This document shows positions 51,436 to 60,710 of a DNA stretch of 64,000 nt, piece after piece (position 1 is the first letter of the stretch; every line of letters begins with the position of its first letter). Source of the stretch: Verrucomicrobiales bacterium (GTDB lineage Bacteria > Verrucomicrobiota > Verrucomicrobiia > Verrucomicrobiales > DEV007); assembly GCA_029213065.1 (NCBI GenBank), contig JARGPH010000004.1:62001-126000 (forward strand). Reading direction: 5' to 3'. A program made the position numbers and the translations under genes. The notes beneath the pieces are model-generated. The model did not search any database. It was not told where the DNA came from and saw only the letters and a list, made by a program, of their open reading frames with translations.

Positions 51436-53019
51436 ATGACTGCGGTTCTCTTTCGAAAAGAGTGGAGACAACACGGTCTCTGGTTCCTCATTCTCGGAGG
51501 ACTCACCTTCGTGATTTTCCTCCTCGTCGTCCAGGGGGTTAATCAGGATGGGACCGGCGGAGGAATCTTTTTCGGGATCGGTCAGGCTCTGACTTACTTT
51601 TTCCCCATCGTCGTTTTCATCCTCTGCCACCTCCTCGTCGCGGTCGAATATCGGAGTAAAACCCAACTCTTTCTCGAAGGCTTGCCCCTTCCCCGATGGA
51701 AGATGGTTTTCGTAAAAGCATTCATCGCCACCCTGCTTGTCTGCGCCTACACGATCGGAGTGGTCCTCATCGGCTGGCTTGCCTCAGGCGGCAGCGAAGC
51801 GGTATCGCTCAAGTTTCTCGGAATCCTCATCTCCACAGCAGCGCTCTTCGGATGGTTCGTAACCTCGTTCTTTTTCCTCATCGCCTTTCTGGGACGCTAC
51901 CGAATCCCCGTTCTCATCATCGTCTTTTTCATCTTCAACTGGCTCGTCAGTTCGACGGCGGTTCCCGTGAAAGACTTCCCGCCTTTTGCCCTGATCGAAC
52001 GCTTCGGATTCGAACGGGATATCTGGACGCACAACGCGATGATCTGGACGGCAGTGATAAGCCTGTCCCTCTTTGCGGTTTCGTTCACTCTCGCTCTCGC
52101 CAAGGAGGGATCGGTCTCCGCGATCCTCGGTGAAAAGATGTCCTACCGGGAGAAAATGTTCATCGGCGCGGCCATAGCAATCGGGTCCATGGCAATCATG
52201 ATGTGGGAAACGCCGACCGCCGAACCCTTCGACATTCCCGGTGCAATCTCCGAAGAGCGGAACGGATTTCACGTTTATGTCTCGCCCGAGGGTGAGCCTG
52301 AAACCGCCGACCTCGAAGTGCAGCTCGCGAGCTACCTCGTTCGTGAGCTTTCTGAAAAACGGGACTGGCTCGGCATTTCCGAAGCTGATTTCCCGCCACT
52401 TTACGTGGTCGAGAAAACAGGGATCGAGGAGGATCTCATCGAGTGGGAACTGGTCGAAGGCGACACGGCGATTCTCATGTATGCGGACTACCGGAATCCT
52501 GAGTTCCACCGCGAAACGCTCATGGCATGGAGCATGAGCCAGACCCTCGACAGCTTTTCGATGGGACGCAACGGCCTCGAGCACCGCTGGTGGATTGTCT
52601 GTGGCTACGAAGGACTCTGGGAGATGGAGGACGCATCCCCGGAACGGATCAAAGCGAAGGAAAAACTCGCTTTTGACACGCTTGAGGAGTTCGGATTTTC
52701 CGTGAAGCAACTCATCGGTCGCGCTCAGTATGCCGACGAGGCCGGCTGGAAAGAAGCCGATGCCGTCATCTACATGGGCTTCCGCTACCTGAGCGAAAAT
52801 TTCGAAATGGAGGCGCTTCAGCAATTCGCGAGGAACACGATTAGCCGCCCTGTGACCCGCCGGGACGGAAGGGCCGTATGGTGGGACCTCACTCATCCGG
52901 TCGCGCCGAAATTTGAGCAAACCTTCGGGATGACCCTCGACGAATTCGCCGCGGCGACGATCGATTACATTCGGAAACACCAACCCGACGACGTGAACGA
53001 AAAGGAGGAATCCGAATGA
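51436..53019 (+). CDS. ABC-2 permease with degenerate extracytoplasmic peptidase-like domain
   Basis: 527 residues. The N-terminal 265 residues have about six transmembrane helices (WFLILGGLTFVIFLLVV, YFFPIVVFILCHLLVA, AFIATLLVCAYTIGVVLI and others), an ABC-2 permease layout. Residues about 265-527 form a soluble domain aligned with the next protein's peptidase-like domain. At the expected zinc site the sequence is RETLMAW (359-365) instead of HExxH, while the downstream EGLW motif (E392) remains, as in GYEGLWEME. It is therefore probably catalytically dead and may be a regulatory partner. It starts 4 bases after the ATPase gene and its stop overlaps the next gene's start (ATGA). Confidence 0.82.
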   Translation: MTAVLFRKEWRQHGLWFLILGGLTFVIFLLVVQGVNQDGTGGGIFFGIGQALTYFFPIVVFILCHLLVAVEYRSKTQLFLEGLPLPRWKMVFVKAFIATLLVCAYTIGVVLIGWLASGGSEAVSLKFLGILISTAALFGWFVTSFFFLIAFLGRYRIPVLIIVFFIFNWLVSSTAVPVKDFPPFALIERFGFERDIWTHNAMIWTAVISLSLFAVSFTLALAKEGSVSAILGEKMSYREKMFIGAAIAIGSMAIMMWETPTAEPFDIPGAISEERNGFHVYVSPEGEPETADLEVQLASYLVRELSEKRDWLGISEADFPPLYVVEKTGIEEDLIEWELVEGDTAILMYADYRNPEFHRETLMAWSMSQTLDSFSMGRNGLEHRWWIVCGYEGLWEMEDASPERIKAKEKLAFDTLEEFGFSVKQLIGRAQYADEAGWKEADAVIYMGFRYLSENFEMEALQQFARNTISRPVTRRDGRAVWWDLTHPVAPKFEQTFGMTLDEFAAATIDYIRKHQPDDVNEKEESE

Positions 53020-55022
53020 CAAAATTCGCCGCTATTCTCTGGAAAGAATGGGTTTCGTTGAAGCCCTTCGCGATCCTGCTCTTTGCTCTTTTCGTCTTCG
53101 GTCTCCTCTTTGTTCAGGTCACTGAATTCGTCGACATGTATCCGGCCTGGGACAACATGTTCGGTGAAGCCGATACGATCGCGATTGTGAATTTCGTTCT
53201 CTGCGTGGTTGTTTCGACAGGGCTCATGGTGAGGGAAAAAGACGATGGCACCCTCCTCTATCTGGACGGCCTTCCCATTACGCGAACAACGGTTTACTGC
53301 GCCAAGTGGCTTGTCGCGGTCGGGCTCATTGTCACCGTCAATCTCTTCTGGACCCTCGAAGGGTTCATCTACGATCTGACCTCGGAGACGAGCCTGACAA
53401 AACCTTCTTCATTCCGCTACTACGCTGTTTTTGGATTGCTCGAAAACTTCCTCGCCGCCTTTTTTGTATCGATCGTTGTCTGCTTTTCCTTCCTCCGCCG
53501 CTGGACCCTGCTTGTTCTCGGAGCGCTCTTCTGGCTCGTTTTCTGGCTCCGCCGACTCGAGGTCCCCTACGCGGAGTTTCTCAATCCTTTCACCCTCATC
53601 CAGCGGCCTCTTGAGCCCGGCGATCTCTGGCAGGTCCCGTGGAATCAGCTTGCGGTATTGTCCGTTGTCGGTGTCACCGCCTGGATCATCGGGCTGATCA
53701 CGTTCAACACCCGAACCGGTCCGCTCGGCCCTTCGAGAAAATGGTTTCAAAACTCCTGGATCGGAAAAGCGACGGGAGGTTGCGCGATTGTCTTGATTCC
53801 CATCGTCTGGTTGAGCCTCTTCGCCGTTTCCCTCTTTGACGAAGAGGAAACCTACAGCGAAGAACCCGTCGTGCCCGAAATCGTTCAGGAACGAGCGGCC
53901 TCCGTTTCCGGAGAAAACCAGATCCTGACAGCAGAATCAGAGCATTTTCAGTTTGTTTACCGGAGGAAAGACGAAGCCGCGATGATACCGTTTATCGAGG
54001 GAGCGGATCAGGTTTTTGGAAAAGTGGCCGATTACCTCAACGTTTCCGACGAAATCCGCTCGAGTCAGATCGTGGTCGATCTCACGAGCGCACTCGGCTC
54101 GCACAACGCGGGGCAGGCCTACTGGAAAAAGATCCGCATGGGCCTTCCGGAAAAAACGGACGAAGCCCTCGCGATCCTCGGGCACGAAGCAACCCACGTT
54201 TTCATCGATCAAATGACCGATGGACGGCTTGAGGAATCCTTCAGTTCGACCCGATGGTTTCACGAAGGCCTTGCCAGTGAAATCGAATTTGAACTCTTCC
54301 GTGCACCGGAGGAAACCGTAGACTACGAACGCTGGCTCGCGCTTTCCTCCAGTTGGGGTGAGGTGCAGTTTTCCGAACTCGTCGAAGACGGTATTCTCAA
54401 CACGACTCGAGACCGGTTCATCGTCTATCCCGCGGGAATGGTCTGGGTGGAGGCGCTCATTGATGTCTACGGAAAGGAAGCCCCCACCGCCTTGCTCACC
54501 GCGATCGCCCGCCCTGACGGACCACGAAAACTGGAAGGCATGGCAAGGTGGCGGGATGCCTGTCTCGCTGCCGGTTACGACCTCGAAAAAGTGCGGGCAA
54601 ACTTTCGTTCACGTCTTAAAAAATTGCGCGAAGAAAACGCCGCGATGACTGCGAAATTCCCCGAGGTCACTGAAGGAACCGCAACTCGCAACAATGGAAA
54701 GATTACCATCACACCGGTCCTCCCCGATGGCTGGCGCGACGGTCTCCCTGAAGGAGCGGAAATCATCTGCCGGATGCGGGCTCAGCCCGGTTCACCGCCT
54801 TTCGAATGGCAATACAGCAAGCTGAAAAAGGGGGACGTTTTCAGCGCCTCCGCCCTCACCTTTCTCAGACCGGAGATGAGCTTCCAGGTCGGATGGATCA
54901 CCGGGGAATGGTGCAAACAACATGTCTACGGCGAATGGGTCGACGTGACGATTGACGGGAAAGAGAAAAAGAGGAAACCCTCAGCGAAGGGCAAAACCGG
55001 CGCGGCGAAAACTATTGATTGA
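53016..55022 (+). CDS. ABC-2 permease fused to an extracytoplasmic HExxH peptidase-like domain
   Basis: 668 residues. Residues about 15-275 are membrane helices of the ABC-2 type (KWLVAVGLIVTVNLFWTLEG and others). Residues about 320-530 resemble the peptidase MA/M48-gluzincin fold: the zinc motif HEATH (390-394, in ILGHEATHVFIDQM) and the third ligand in WFHEGLASE (E417, 27 residues from H390). Residues about 540-668 are a beta-rich, lysine-rich tail. The whole architecture suggests a transporter that processes or senses its substrate outside the membrane. It is coupled to the previous gene by a 4-base overlap. Its 3' end overlaps the serine-protease gene by 11 bases. Confidence 0.82.
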   Translation: MTKFAAILWKEWVSLKPFAILLFALFVFGLLFVQVTEFVDMYPAWDNMFGEADTIAIVNFVLCVVVSTGLMVREKDDGTLLYLDGLPITRTTVYCAKWLVAVGLIVTVNLFWTLEGFIYDLTSETSLTKPSSFRYYAVFGLLENFLAAFFVSIVVCFSFLRRWTLLVLGALFWLVFWLRRLEVPYAEFLNPFTLIQRPLEPGDLWQVPWNQLAVLSVVGVTAWIIGLITFNTRTGPLGPSRKWFQNSWIGKATGGCAIVLIPIVWLSLFAVSLFDEEETYSEEPVVPEIVQERAASVSGENQILTAESEHFQFVYRRKDEAAMIPFIEGADQVFGKVADYLNVSDEIRSSQIVVDLTSALGSHNAGQAYWKKIRMGLPEKTDEALAILGHEATHVFIDQMTDGRLEESFSSTRWFHEGLASEIEFELFRAPEETVDYERWLALSSSWGEVQFSELVEDGILNTTRDRFIVYPAGMVWVEALIDVYGKEAPTALLTAIARPDGPRKLEGMARWRDACLAAGYDLEKVRANFRSRLKKLREENAAMTAKFPEVTEGTATRNNGKITITPVLPDGWRDGLPEGAEIICRMRAQPGSPPFEWQYSKLKKGDVFSASALTFLRPEMSFQVGWITGEWCKQHVYGEWVDVTIDGKEKKRKPSAKGKTGAAKTID

Positions 55023-55794
55023 ATAGCTCAGCAGGAGATTTGAGAGCCGGTCTCGACGGTGCCTCAGGTTCAGGGGCCGCAATGGCAATCACCTGCATCA
55101 CTGCCGACTCAGCTTCCTTTTGCAGTTCACGAAAATGCCGCGGCTTCAATCCGCTCAGTTTCGCTCCCAGCATCTTCCCGGGAACCTTCTTAAAAAGCTC
55201 AAGCAGGTAGGAGGATTTCACCGCGTAATTTACATTCTGCGGGATATACCCCTTTCGCTCTGCCAATACCAATGCATTGGCAGTCAGGGTGGTCACACCG
55301 ATTACGTGCCCCACCTCATCGATCAGGGGCCCGCCTGAATTGCCGGGTTGAATCTGAACGCTCATCTGGTAGTGGCGCGGATCGTCCCCGAGGCCGGCCA
55401 ATGCCGTGATGCTTCCTTTTGTGGTCTTCGGTGCAAGCCCTAAATTATCGGGGTCGGGAAATCCAATTGTAAAGGCATCTGACCCCGGCGCCGGATCGAC
55501 CGCTCCCTGAACCGGCAGATAGGAAAATACGGCTGAACCGGGATCGACTTTTAAAATCGCGAGGTCATTTGTCGCATCAACAACCACCAGAGTCGCTTCG
55601 CGCACTGTCTCCCCCTGCCTGACAACAAACTTTTTGCCATTCTCAATCACATGATGATTCGTCACGAGATAACCATCCGGCGAAACAAAAAAACCGGTTC
55701 CCGTCGAATCCGCGCGGGCTGAAAAGTGACCTCCCAGCAATACTGAGATAAGGAAAAGGCGACCGATATACGAACGAAAAGATAAATAGTGCAT
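55012..55794 (-). CDS. Secreted trypsin-like serine protease (S1C)
   Basis: 260 residues. A signal sequence (about 1-28, LFLISVLLGGHFSARA) is followed by a trypsin fold with the catalytic triad His48 (LVTNHHVI), Asp77 (TNDLAIL) and Ser153 (QPGNSGGPL). There is no PDZ domain, unlike full HtrA/DegP. The C-terminal helix and linker are Glu/Ala-rich. It may act in periplasmic quality control or process a partner of the convergent transporter. Its stop lies within the 3' end of the permease gene. Confidence 0.9.
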   Translation of the reverse strand: MHYLSFRSYIGRLFLISVLLGGHFSARADSTGTGFFVSPDGYLVTNHHVIENGKKFVVRQGETVREATLVVVDATNDLAILKVDPGSAVFSYLPVQGAVDPAPGSDAFTIGFPDPDNLGLAPKTTKGSITALAGLGDDPRHYQMSVQIQPGNSGGPLIDEVGHVIGVTTLTANALVLAERKGYIPQNVNYAVKSSYLLELFKKVPGKMLGAKLSGLKPRHFRELQKEAESAVMQVIAIAAPEPEAPSRPALKSPAELFNQ

Positions 55795-55933
55795 GGGCAG
55801 GGGATCAAAAAATTGATACAGTCGTTATTCTCCAAATCGGATTCCCCATGTCAATTATTCAAAGGAACCTTTTCGCCACATTATCGATCTGCTTCTCCTC
55901 TTGCAAATACAGGCATCACAACATTTCTGACAC

Positions 55934-57127
55934 ATGAAACCCGCCCTGGCATCCCTGCTTTTTTCTTCCCTCTTCACTCTATCAAACGCTCAAGACCCAG
56001 CTGAATCGACCGGGCCGGCTGCTGCTACCGACAAGAACACGAGGGACCCGTTTACGCTCACACTCCTAATCGATAAGGAACGCCAGTATGAGCAGGAGAT
56101 CGATTCCACCCCCTACGTTCACAAGGATATCGTTTATCTTTTCAGCGGGGAGGTCGTGGGGATAAGCCTCTCGGAAAGAGAGGACGGGCACCCTGCGGTC
56201 AGCTACTGCCACGACATCGAAAAGGCGGATGTCCTTTTCAGATTTTCACAGAAATGGGACAAGAAAGATGAGACCCTTATGATGCTTCTGGCGATCGACA
56301 GCCGAATTGAAAAGGAACTCTTCATGGATGGCCTCCTCGTCGTTCCAGGTAAGGAGAAGGTTTTCGAAACGACGATCCTTCCGCTGAAACCCAAAACGAC
56401 CAATTACGAATCGTGGCCTCACCCTGTCATTCAGCTTGCGATCCGGAACCTCCGCTTCGAGGAGAAAAAAACGGATATGGGGACCGACTCTGTCCCGAAG
56501 GATCGCGTCGTCACTCTCAAGGACGCCCGCATCGAGGAACTCATTCGCACCTACTCCGCGATGAGCAGGGAAGAGCTTCCCGGCATCATCAAACGATTCA
56601 AGAAGGGGCTCGAGGAAGGCTCGAAAATGTTTGTGACGACACGCATCACCGATCCTGCCAAGAACACATTCGAACAAGTCTTCGTAGAAGTCAGTGCCAT
56701 TGAGGGGGACGTCCTCTCCGGTAGGATCGCCTCTCATCTCACACAGCTCACCAACTATCGAATCGGCGATCCATACTCATGTCAGCAGAACCAAGTTCTC
56801 GACTGGACGATACAAAAACCCGATCGATCAGAAGAGGGAAATTATGTCGGTCGGTTTATGGATGTCGTGAAAGACGATGCAGTCCCTCTCATCATCGAAG
56901 CTGAGATCGATACATCAGGAAAAGTGACCTCGGCCACATTCAACCGGGCTCTGAACCGCTACAAACAGGACGTATCATTCTGCATTCCCGATGAAACCAA
57001 ACGAAAAGCGGAAAAGATCATTTCAGAATCTGTTTACCCCGATACGGAGGAGCCCGGAAAGCATTTCATCCACCTGATCTATCGATTTCACGACGACGTC
57101 ATCGAGAAGGAAAGCAGTGAAAGGTGA
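55934..57127 (+). CDS. Secreted protein of unknown function
   Basis: 397 residues. Signal peptide MKPALASLLFSSLFTLSNAQ, mature part mostly beta with charged stretches. Notable segments: GEVVGISLSEREDGHPAVSY, FRFSQKWDKKDETLMMLLAI, IQLAIRNLRFEEKKTD, and a paired block in the second half (FEQVFVEVSAIEGDVLSGRI). No catalytic motif recognised. A DUF2314-like motif is possible in the middle (VEVSAIEGDVLSGRI) but unproven. It stands alone between the S1C protease and the carotenoid-type gene. Confidence 0.6.
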   Translation: MKPALASLLFSSLFTLSNAQDPAESTGPAAATDKNTRDPFTLTLLIDKERQYEQEIDSTPYVHKDIVYLFSGEVVGISLSEREDGHPAVSYCHDIEKADVLFRFSQKWDKKDETLMMLLAIDSRIEKELFMDGLLVVPGKEKVFETTILPLKPKTTNYESWPHPVIQLAIRNLRFEEKKTDMGTDSVPKDRVVTLKDARIEELIRTYSAMSREELPGIIKRFKKGLEEGSKMFVTTRITDPAKNTFEQVFVEVSAIEGDVLSGRIASHLTQLTNYRIGDPYSCQQNQVLDWTIQKPDRSEEGNYVGRFMDVVKDDAVPLIIEAEIDTSGKVTSATFNRALNRYKQDVSFCIPDETKRKAEKIISESVYPDTEEPGKHFIHLIYRFHDDVIEKESSER

Positions 57128-57139
57128 AACCTGAAACTT

Positions 57140-57964
57140 CTACTCCGACGTTTGCTCTGCAACCGTCGCGAGGGGAATCTCAGGACGGACAACGTGCATT
57201 AAATACCGGGACCAGGCAGTAAACGCGAAGCCTCCCATAATCACTCCGCCTACCAGGGCCTGATAAGGGTGGCCGAAAATCAAGCCGAGACCGATCACTT
57301 CGAAGAGAAACGTGAGCGAGTAGAGAACCAGCAACGGAAAGAGCGGAAGGTTCCGCGGATTGACCATAAGCGTGGTGAGAAAAGAGGTCAGCCACCAGCC
57401 CGCAAAATTCGACCAGGGAATTCCGAAGTATCCCGACGGGTTCATCCATTCCCAAAATCCAAACGCCACCATTTGCGGATCCACCAGCAAATCCCACGCT
57501 GTCATGACAAGTCCTGCCAGTCCCGCAAATACCACCCGATCAATCACCGTTCCCCCTTCGGCACGCGACGGAAGCAACAGCGCAGTCACTCCCCAGGCGG
57601 GAACAATCATCATGAACCAGGCGAGTGGAATAAGAAGCGGAACGCCCTGAAACTGAACGGAGAAGGCCCCGGAATATTGATAATGACCGAAAGGGAAACC
57701 GGTTGTGGAACCCAGAATCTCAACTGAAAGGCAAAATCCCGTCACTAGAGCGGCCATCCCCGCGATTCTCTTTCCACTCCACTTTCCCGTAAGCGAAACA
57801 AAAACACATCCTGACATTGAGACAACTCCGAGCAACGTCATCAAAGTGAGGTGATTGCCTTCCGAGATATAATAGACGGTAGGAGTCAGCAACATGACGA
57901 TCATCCAGATCAACAAACTTCCTGTCCAAGCGGGCTTGAAACGGCTTTTAAAATAATCAGGCAC
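57140..57964 (-). CDS. Carotenoid biosynthesis family membrane protein (CruF/DUF422-like)
   Basis: 274 residues from a GTG start at 57964, with about seven transmembrane helices. The DUF422/CruF family motifs are SVEILGSTTGFPFGHYQYS, VPLLIPLAWFMM, AWDLLVDPQMV, FGFWEWMNPSGYFGIPWSNF and GWWLTSFLTT. CruF hydrates carotenoid ends (1',2'-hydratase), giving acyclic or monocyclic xanthophylls. No other carotenoid gene (crtB, crtI) is in the window, so the pathway context is missing. It is convergent with the preceding secreted-protein gene. Confidence 0.8.
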   Translation of the reverse strand: MPDYFKSRFKPAWTGSLLIWMIVMLLTPTVYYISEGNHLTLMTLLGVVSMSGCVFVSLTGKWSGKRIAGMAALVTGFCLSVEILGSTTGFPFGHYQYSGAFSVQFQGVPLLIPLAWFMMIVPAWGVTALLLPSRAEGGTVIDRVVFAGLAGLVMTAWDLLVDPQMVAFGFWEWMNPSGYFGIPWSNFAGWWLTSFLTTLMVNPRNLPLFPLLVLYSLTFLFEVIGLGLIFGHPYQALVGGVIMGGFAFTAWSRYLMHVVRPEIPLATVAEQTSE

Positions 57965-58093
57965 GTCGGCACACGTATAGGACAGTGAAGCTTGAAAGGC
58001 AACGCTAATTCAGCGGGACAGCCAGCGACTCGCTCACTCCAAGCCGTCGACGTTCATTCGAAACGGGAAAGAGAAAGCCCCCGAATCCAGCTG

Positions 58094-59293
58094 CTACCGA
58101 TCCCTCTTTCTCCAGACCTCCAACTGCGGCTTCTCTTCAATCGCAATCCGGTTGTAGATATCGTTCAGCTTTACGAGCATGAACGGTTGAAAGATAGACC
58201 TCCCGTTCTTTGAATAAACAATGTCGTCTGCAATGAACACGCACGAATGAATCGCGCGACCGGACTTTGCATCCCTCATGATGATCAGATCTCCAAAAGT
58301 AAGCGGACCGGTGGAGATATCGTAATTCTCCTTCGCGTACGCCATCACTTTCTCGATGTCATCAAATTGCTCATCGGGAAAATAATTGAAAAAATTCAAC
58401 GATGCCCAGAAACTATCCGGATAAGTGCCATCCACTCCCAGCGATCTGGATGGAAAAGTGTATATATACTTTCGCGGGGTCGGAGGCAGCAAACGGGTCA
58501 CATCAATGGTTTCCAGCCCTTCGATCCGGGCCACCGCATCAAAGAGCGTGACCACATCCTTGCTCTTGTAACCGGCAGACCAGTATCGCTTCAACAGTGC
58601 CGTATCGGTGTCAGGTTTAATACGAAGTGAAAGAATCAAACTTCGGGTCCGGGTCAGCGCTTTCAGAAGAGCAAGCTCTTCCTCGTCATTGTAGAGCCCC
58701 CGGACCACCGTTGAGACATCTGAAAACCCCCTCGCATTTCCCAATGGATAGGAAAGTTTCTCTATGTGCGCGATCGTCTCGTCTTTCAGGCCGCTGTTCC
58801 GGAACCACTCAAAGACATCTCCCGAAGCAATCACTACCGGTGCATGATAGCTTTTGTTCTCCGGCCACCTTCTCAACTCAGCATAAATCGTCTGCCTCGG
58901 TCCGGGTTCAAGATCACTGATAAGTTCCGCTGAAGGGAAGAATTTAAAAATGCCTCCCGTCTGATAAGCGACCGAGTAATCAAAACACGATTTCACTTCT
59001 TCAGAAGGCGCTCCGGAACTGATCAAAAACTCGTGCACCTCCTCCGCGCTTTTCCCCGGAAAACTCCAAACGGCATTCCTGCTCGGGACGTTGATCAGCT
59101 CGACCGTTGACATCGGCGCCTCCAAATAGAGATAGTGATATTCCAGATCCCCCCAGGGACCGGGCTTGCACTGGTGGACCATCATCGAGGGCAGAGAGAG
59201 TTTAATAGCCAACGGCTCATCCTCAAACAGCTGCGCCGATACCGAAGTCGCAGCCAGTAGCAGCAATGTTGCCAGTCGTCTCACTGTGATCAT
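58094..59293 (-). CDS. Secreted paralogue B of a tandem pair, unknown function
   Basis: 399 residues. Signal peptide (ITVRRLATLLLLAATSVSA) then a mostly beta protein. Segments shared with the upstream neighbour include GPWGDLEYHYLYLEA, RYWSAGYKSKDVVTLFDAV, LLPPTPRKYIYTFPS, LTFGDLIIMRDAKSGRAIHS and CVFIADDIVYSKNGRS. The last block (GDLI-x-GRAIHSC-x-FIADDIVYSKNG) resembles the way bacterial secreted proteases or NlpC-like domains end, but no catalytic set is clear. Its start overlaps the neighbour's stop by four bases. Confidence 0.6.
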   Translation of the reverse strand: MITVRRLATLLLLAATSVSAQLFEDEPLAIKLSLPSMMVHQCKPGPWGDLEYHYLYLEAPMSTVELINVPSRNAVWSFPGKSAEEVHEFLISSGAPSEEVKSCFDYSVAYQTGGIFKFFPSAELISDLEPGPRQTIYAELRRWPENKSYHAPVVIASGDVFEWFRNSGLKDETIAHIEKLSYPLGNARGFSDVSTVVRGLYNDEEELALLKALTRTRSLILSLRIKPDTDTALLKRYWSAGYKSKDVVTLFDAVARIEGLETIDVTRLLPPTPRKYIYTFPSRSLGVDGTYPDSFWASLNFFNYFPDEQFDDIEKVMAYAKENYDISTGPLTFGDLIIMRDAKSGRAIHSCVFIADDIVYSKNGRSIFQPFMLVKLNDIYNRIAIEEKPQLEVWRKRDR

Positions 59294-60519
59294 TTCCGAT
59301 ACTGAGGTTTCAGGCGAAGGAAAGTGAGGGACATTTCCTCAACGGATAAATATTCTTCAACGACATCCTCAAGAGAGGAAATAATCCACGGGCGGCCGAG
59401 GCTTTTCCCATTCTTGGTATAGATCAAATTCCCCGCGATATAGTTACAGGCATGTATGGCTCTACCGGTTTGCTTATCGGTCAACAAAATGAAATCTCCG
59501 AGCTGCAGTGGTCTTGAAGCCTTCTCGTAGCGGTTGTCAATCACCTGAGCAATCGAATCCAGGAAACGATCAGGAGGATCCTCCGAGAAGAAACTGGCGG
59601 CCGTCCAGTAGCAGTCCGGCATTTCGTTGCCGAGGCCGCTTCCATCCTCTGACGGATAGCTGTTAAGCAGCTTTCTCGGCGTCGGCGGAAGAAGGTGAAC
59701 GAGATCGAGCGTCTCAATTCCGGAAGTCATCATGATGGACTCCAGCATCGGCAGTATCTCTTTGTTCTTGCCTCCCGCACTCCAGTAATTTGCCAACTGG
59801 GAGAGATTATTCTCCTCCGTGATTCTCAGCTTCACAGAGAGGCTGCGCTCGCGGGCAATGGTCTTGATGATTCTATGCCGCTCATCTTCGCTCTGCGCTC
59901 TTGAAAACACGAGCCTGATATCGGCAAACTGAGTGGTATTACCCCTCTTGTAACTGAGCTTCTTAATCAGATCGAGCTGCTCCTGCGGAACACCGGTCGA
60001 AACATAAGTCACCTTGTCCAACCCTCCAACCGGCAAAGCATAGGTGGTGTGAAACGGATTCCTGGCGTGAAAGGGAAGAATCTGAGGATAGAGAAGCCCC
60101 CTGCTCTCAGGATCGAGCGCAATGATAACGTCTTCCGGAGGACGAATCTCAAAAATCCCGGCCTCCGAATTGAAGGTCATATACCGGTCGGAAAGAAGAA
60201 TCTCGCGCAACTCGCGCTTGATTCCCGCATTCTCAAGAATCCCCTCTACACCATCGGCATTCAGGGCACTGAATCTCCATACCGTGCCTTCTCTCCAGGT
60301 CCGGAGGTCTGAGGAAACAGCGAGAAAGAAATCGGACGGTTCAAGAACCAATTGGTAAAACTCAAGATGCCCCCACGGACCGACCGCATGACTCTTTTCC
60401 TCGGGATGCAAGGCGGTTCCCAATCGATTGCCGGTTCCGGCAGCATCCTGCCCATGGGTAGACGGCAAAATGACAAACGCGGCCGCAATGGTCAAAATAA
60501 GAGAACCCGGGGTCATCAT
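59290..60519 (-). CDS. Secreted paralogue A of a tandem pair, unknown function
   Basis: 409 residues. Signal peptide (GSLILTIAAAFVILPSTHG) followed by a sequence similar to paralogue B across its length: GPWGHLEFYQLVLEP, NYWSAGGKNKEILPMLESI, LLPPTPRKLLNSYPS, LQLGDFILLTDKQTGRAIHA and CNYIAGNLIYTKNGKS. The recurrent GRAIHxCxxIAxxxxYxKNG block is the best clue to function and contains a His and a Cys, a possible thiol-catalysis pair. Both genes look like an intact tandem duplication. It is divergent from the PAD-family gene across about 190 bases. Confidence 0.6.
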   Translation of the reverse strand: MMTPGSLILTIAAAFVILPSTHGQDAAGTGNRLGTALHPEEKSHAVGPWGHLEFYQLVLEPSDFFLAVSSDLRTWREGTVWRFSALNADGVEGILENAGIKRELREILLSDRYMTFNSEAGIFEIRPPEDVIIALDPESRGLLYPQILPFHARNPFHTTYALPVGGLDKVTYVSTGVPQEQLDLIKKLSYKRGNTTQFADIRLVFSRAQSEDERHRIIKTIARERSLSVKLRITEENNLSQLANYWSAGGKNKEILPMLESIMMTSGIETLDLVHLLPPTPRKLLNSYPSEDGSGLGNEMPDCYWTAASFFSEDPPDRFLDSIAQVIDNRYEKASRPLQLGDFILLTDKQTGRAIHACNYIAGNLIYTKNGKSLGRPWIISSLEDVVEEYLSVEEMSLTFLRLKPQYRK

Positions 60520-60601
60520 TTAATTAGAAAAGTCCGGAAGCTTCGCGCGGGCAGGGATGCGCATGGCAGGGTTCTCCGTTCAGGAAATTTTCCTTCTGTT
60601 A

Positions 60602-60613
60602 TTGCAATTGCAA
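60602..60613. promoter_or_regulatory. 12-bp palindrome TTGCAATTGCAA in the divergent intergenic region
   Basis: A perfect palindrome between the divergent secreted-pair gene and the PAD-family gene. It could bind a regulator dimer. A repeated trinucleotide origin by chance is also possible. Confidence 0.3.
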
Positions 60614-60710
60614 CCGAATTATCACGCCTCGCGAGGACACTTCATAGTCATTGCCATCCCTTTCGACGACCTTCATTCTGTAAGGATCGTGTCCGGGGAC
60701 ACTTCGCATC

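Noticed and set aside
51784-53022. 412-codon open frame on the minus strand
   Set aside because: Antisense to the first ABC permease; no recognisable protein features.
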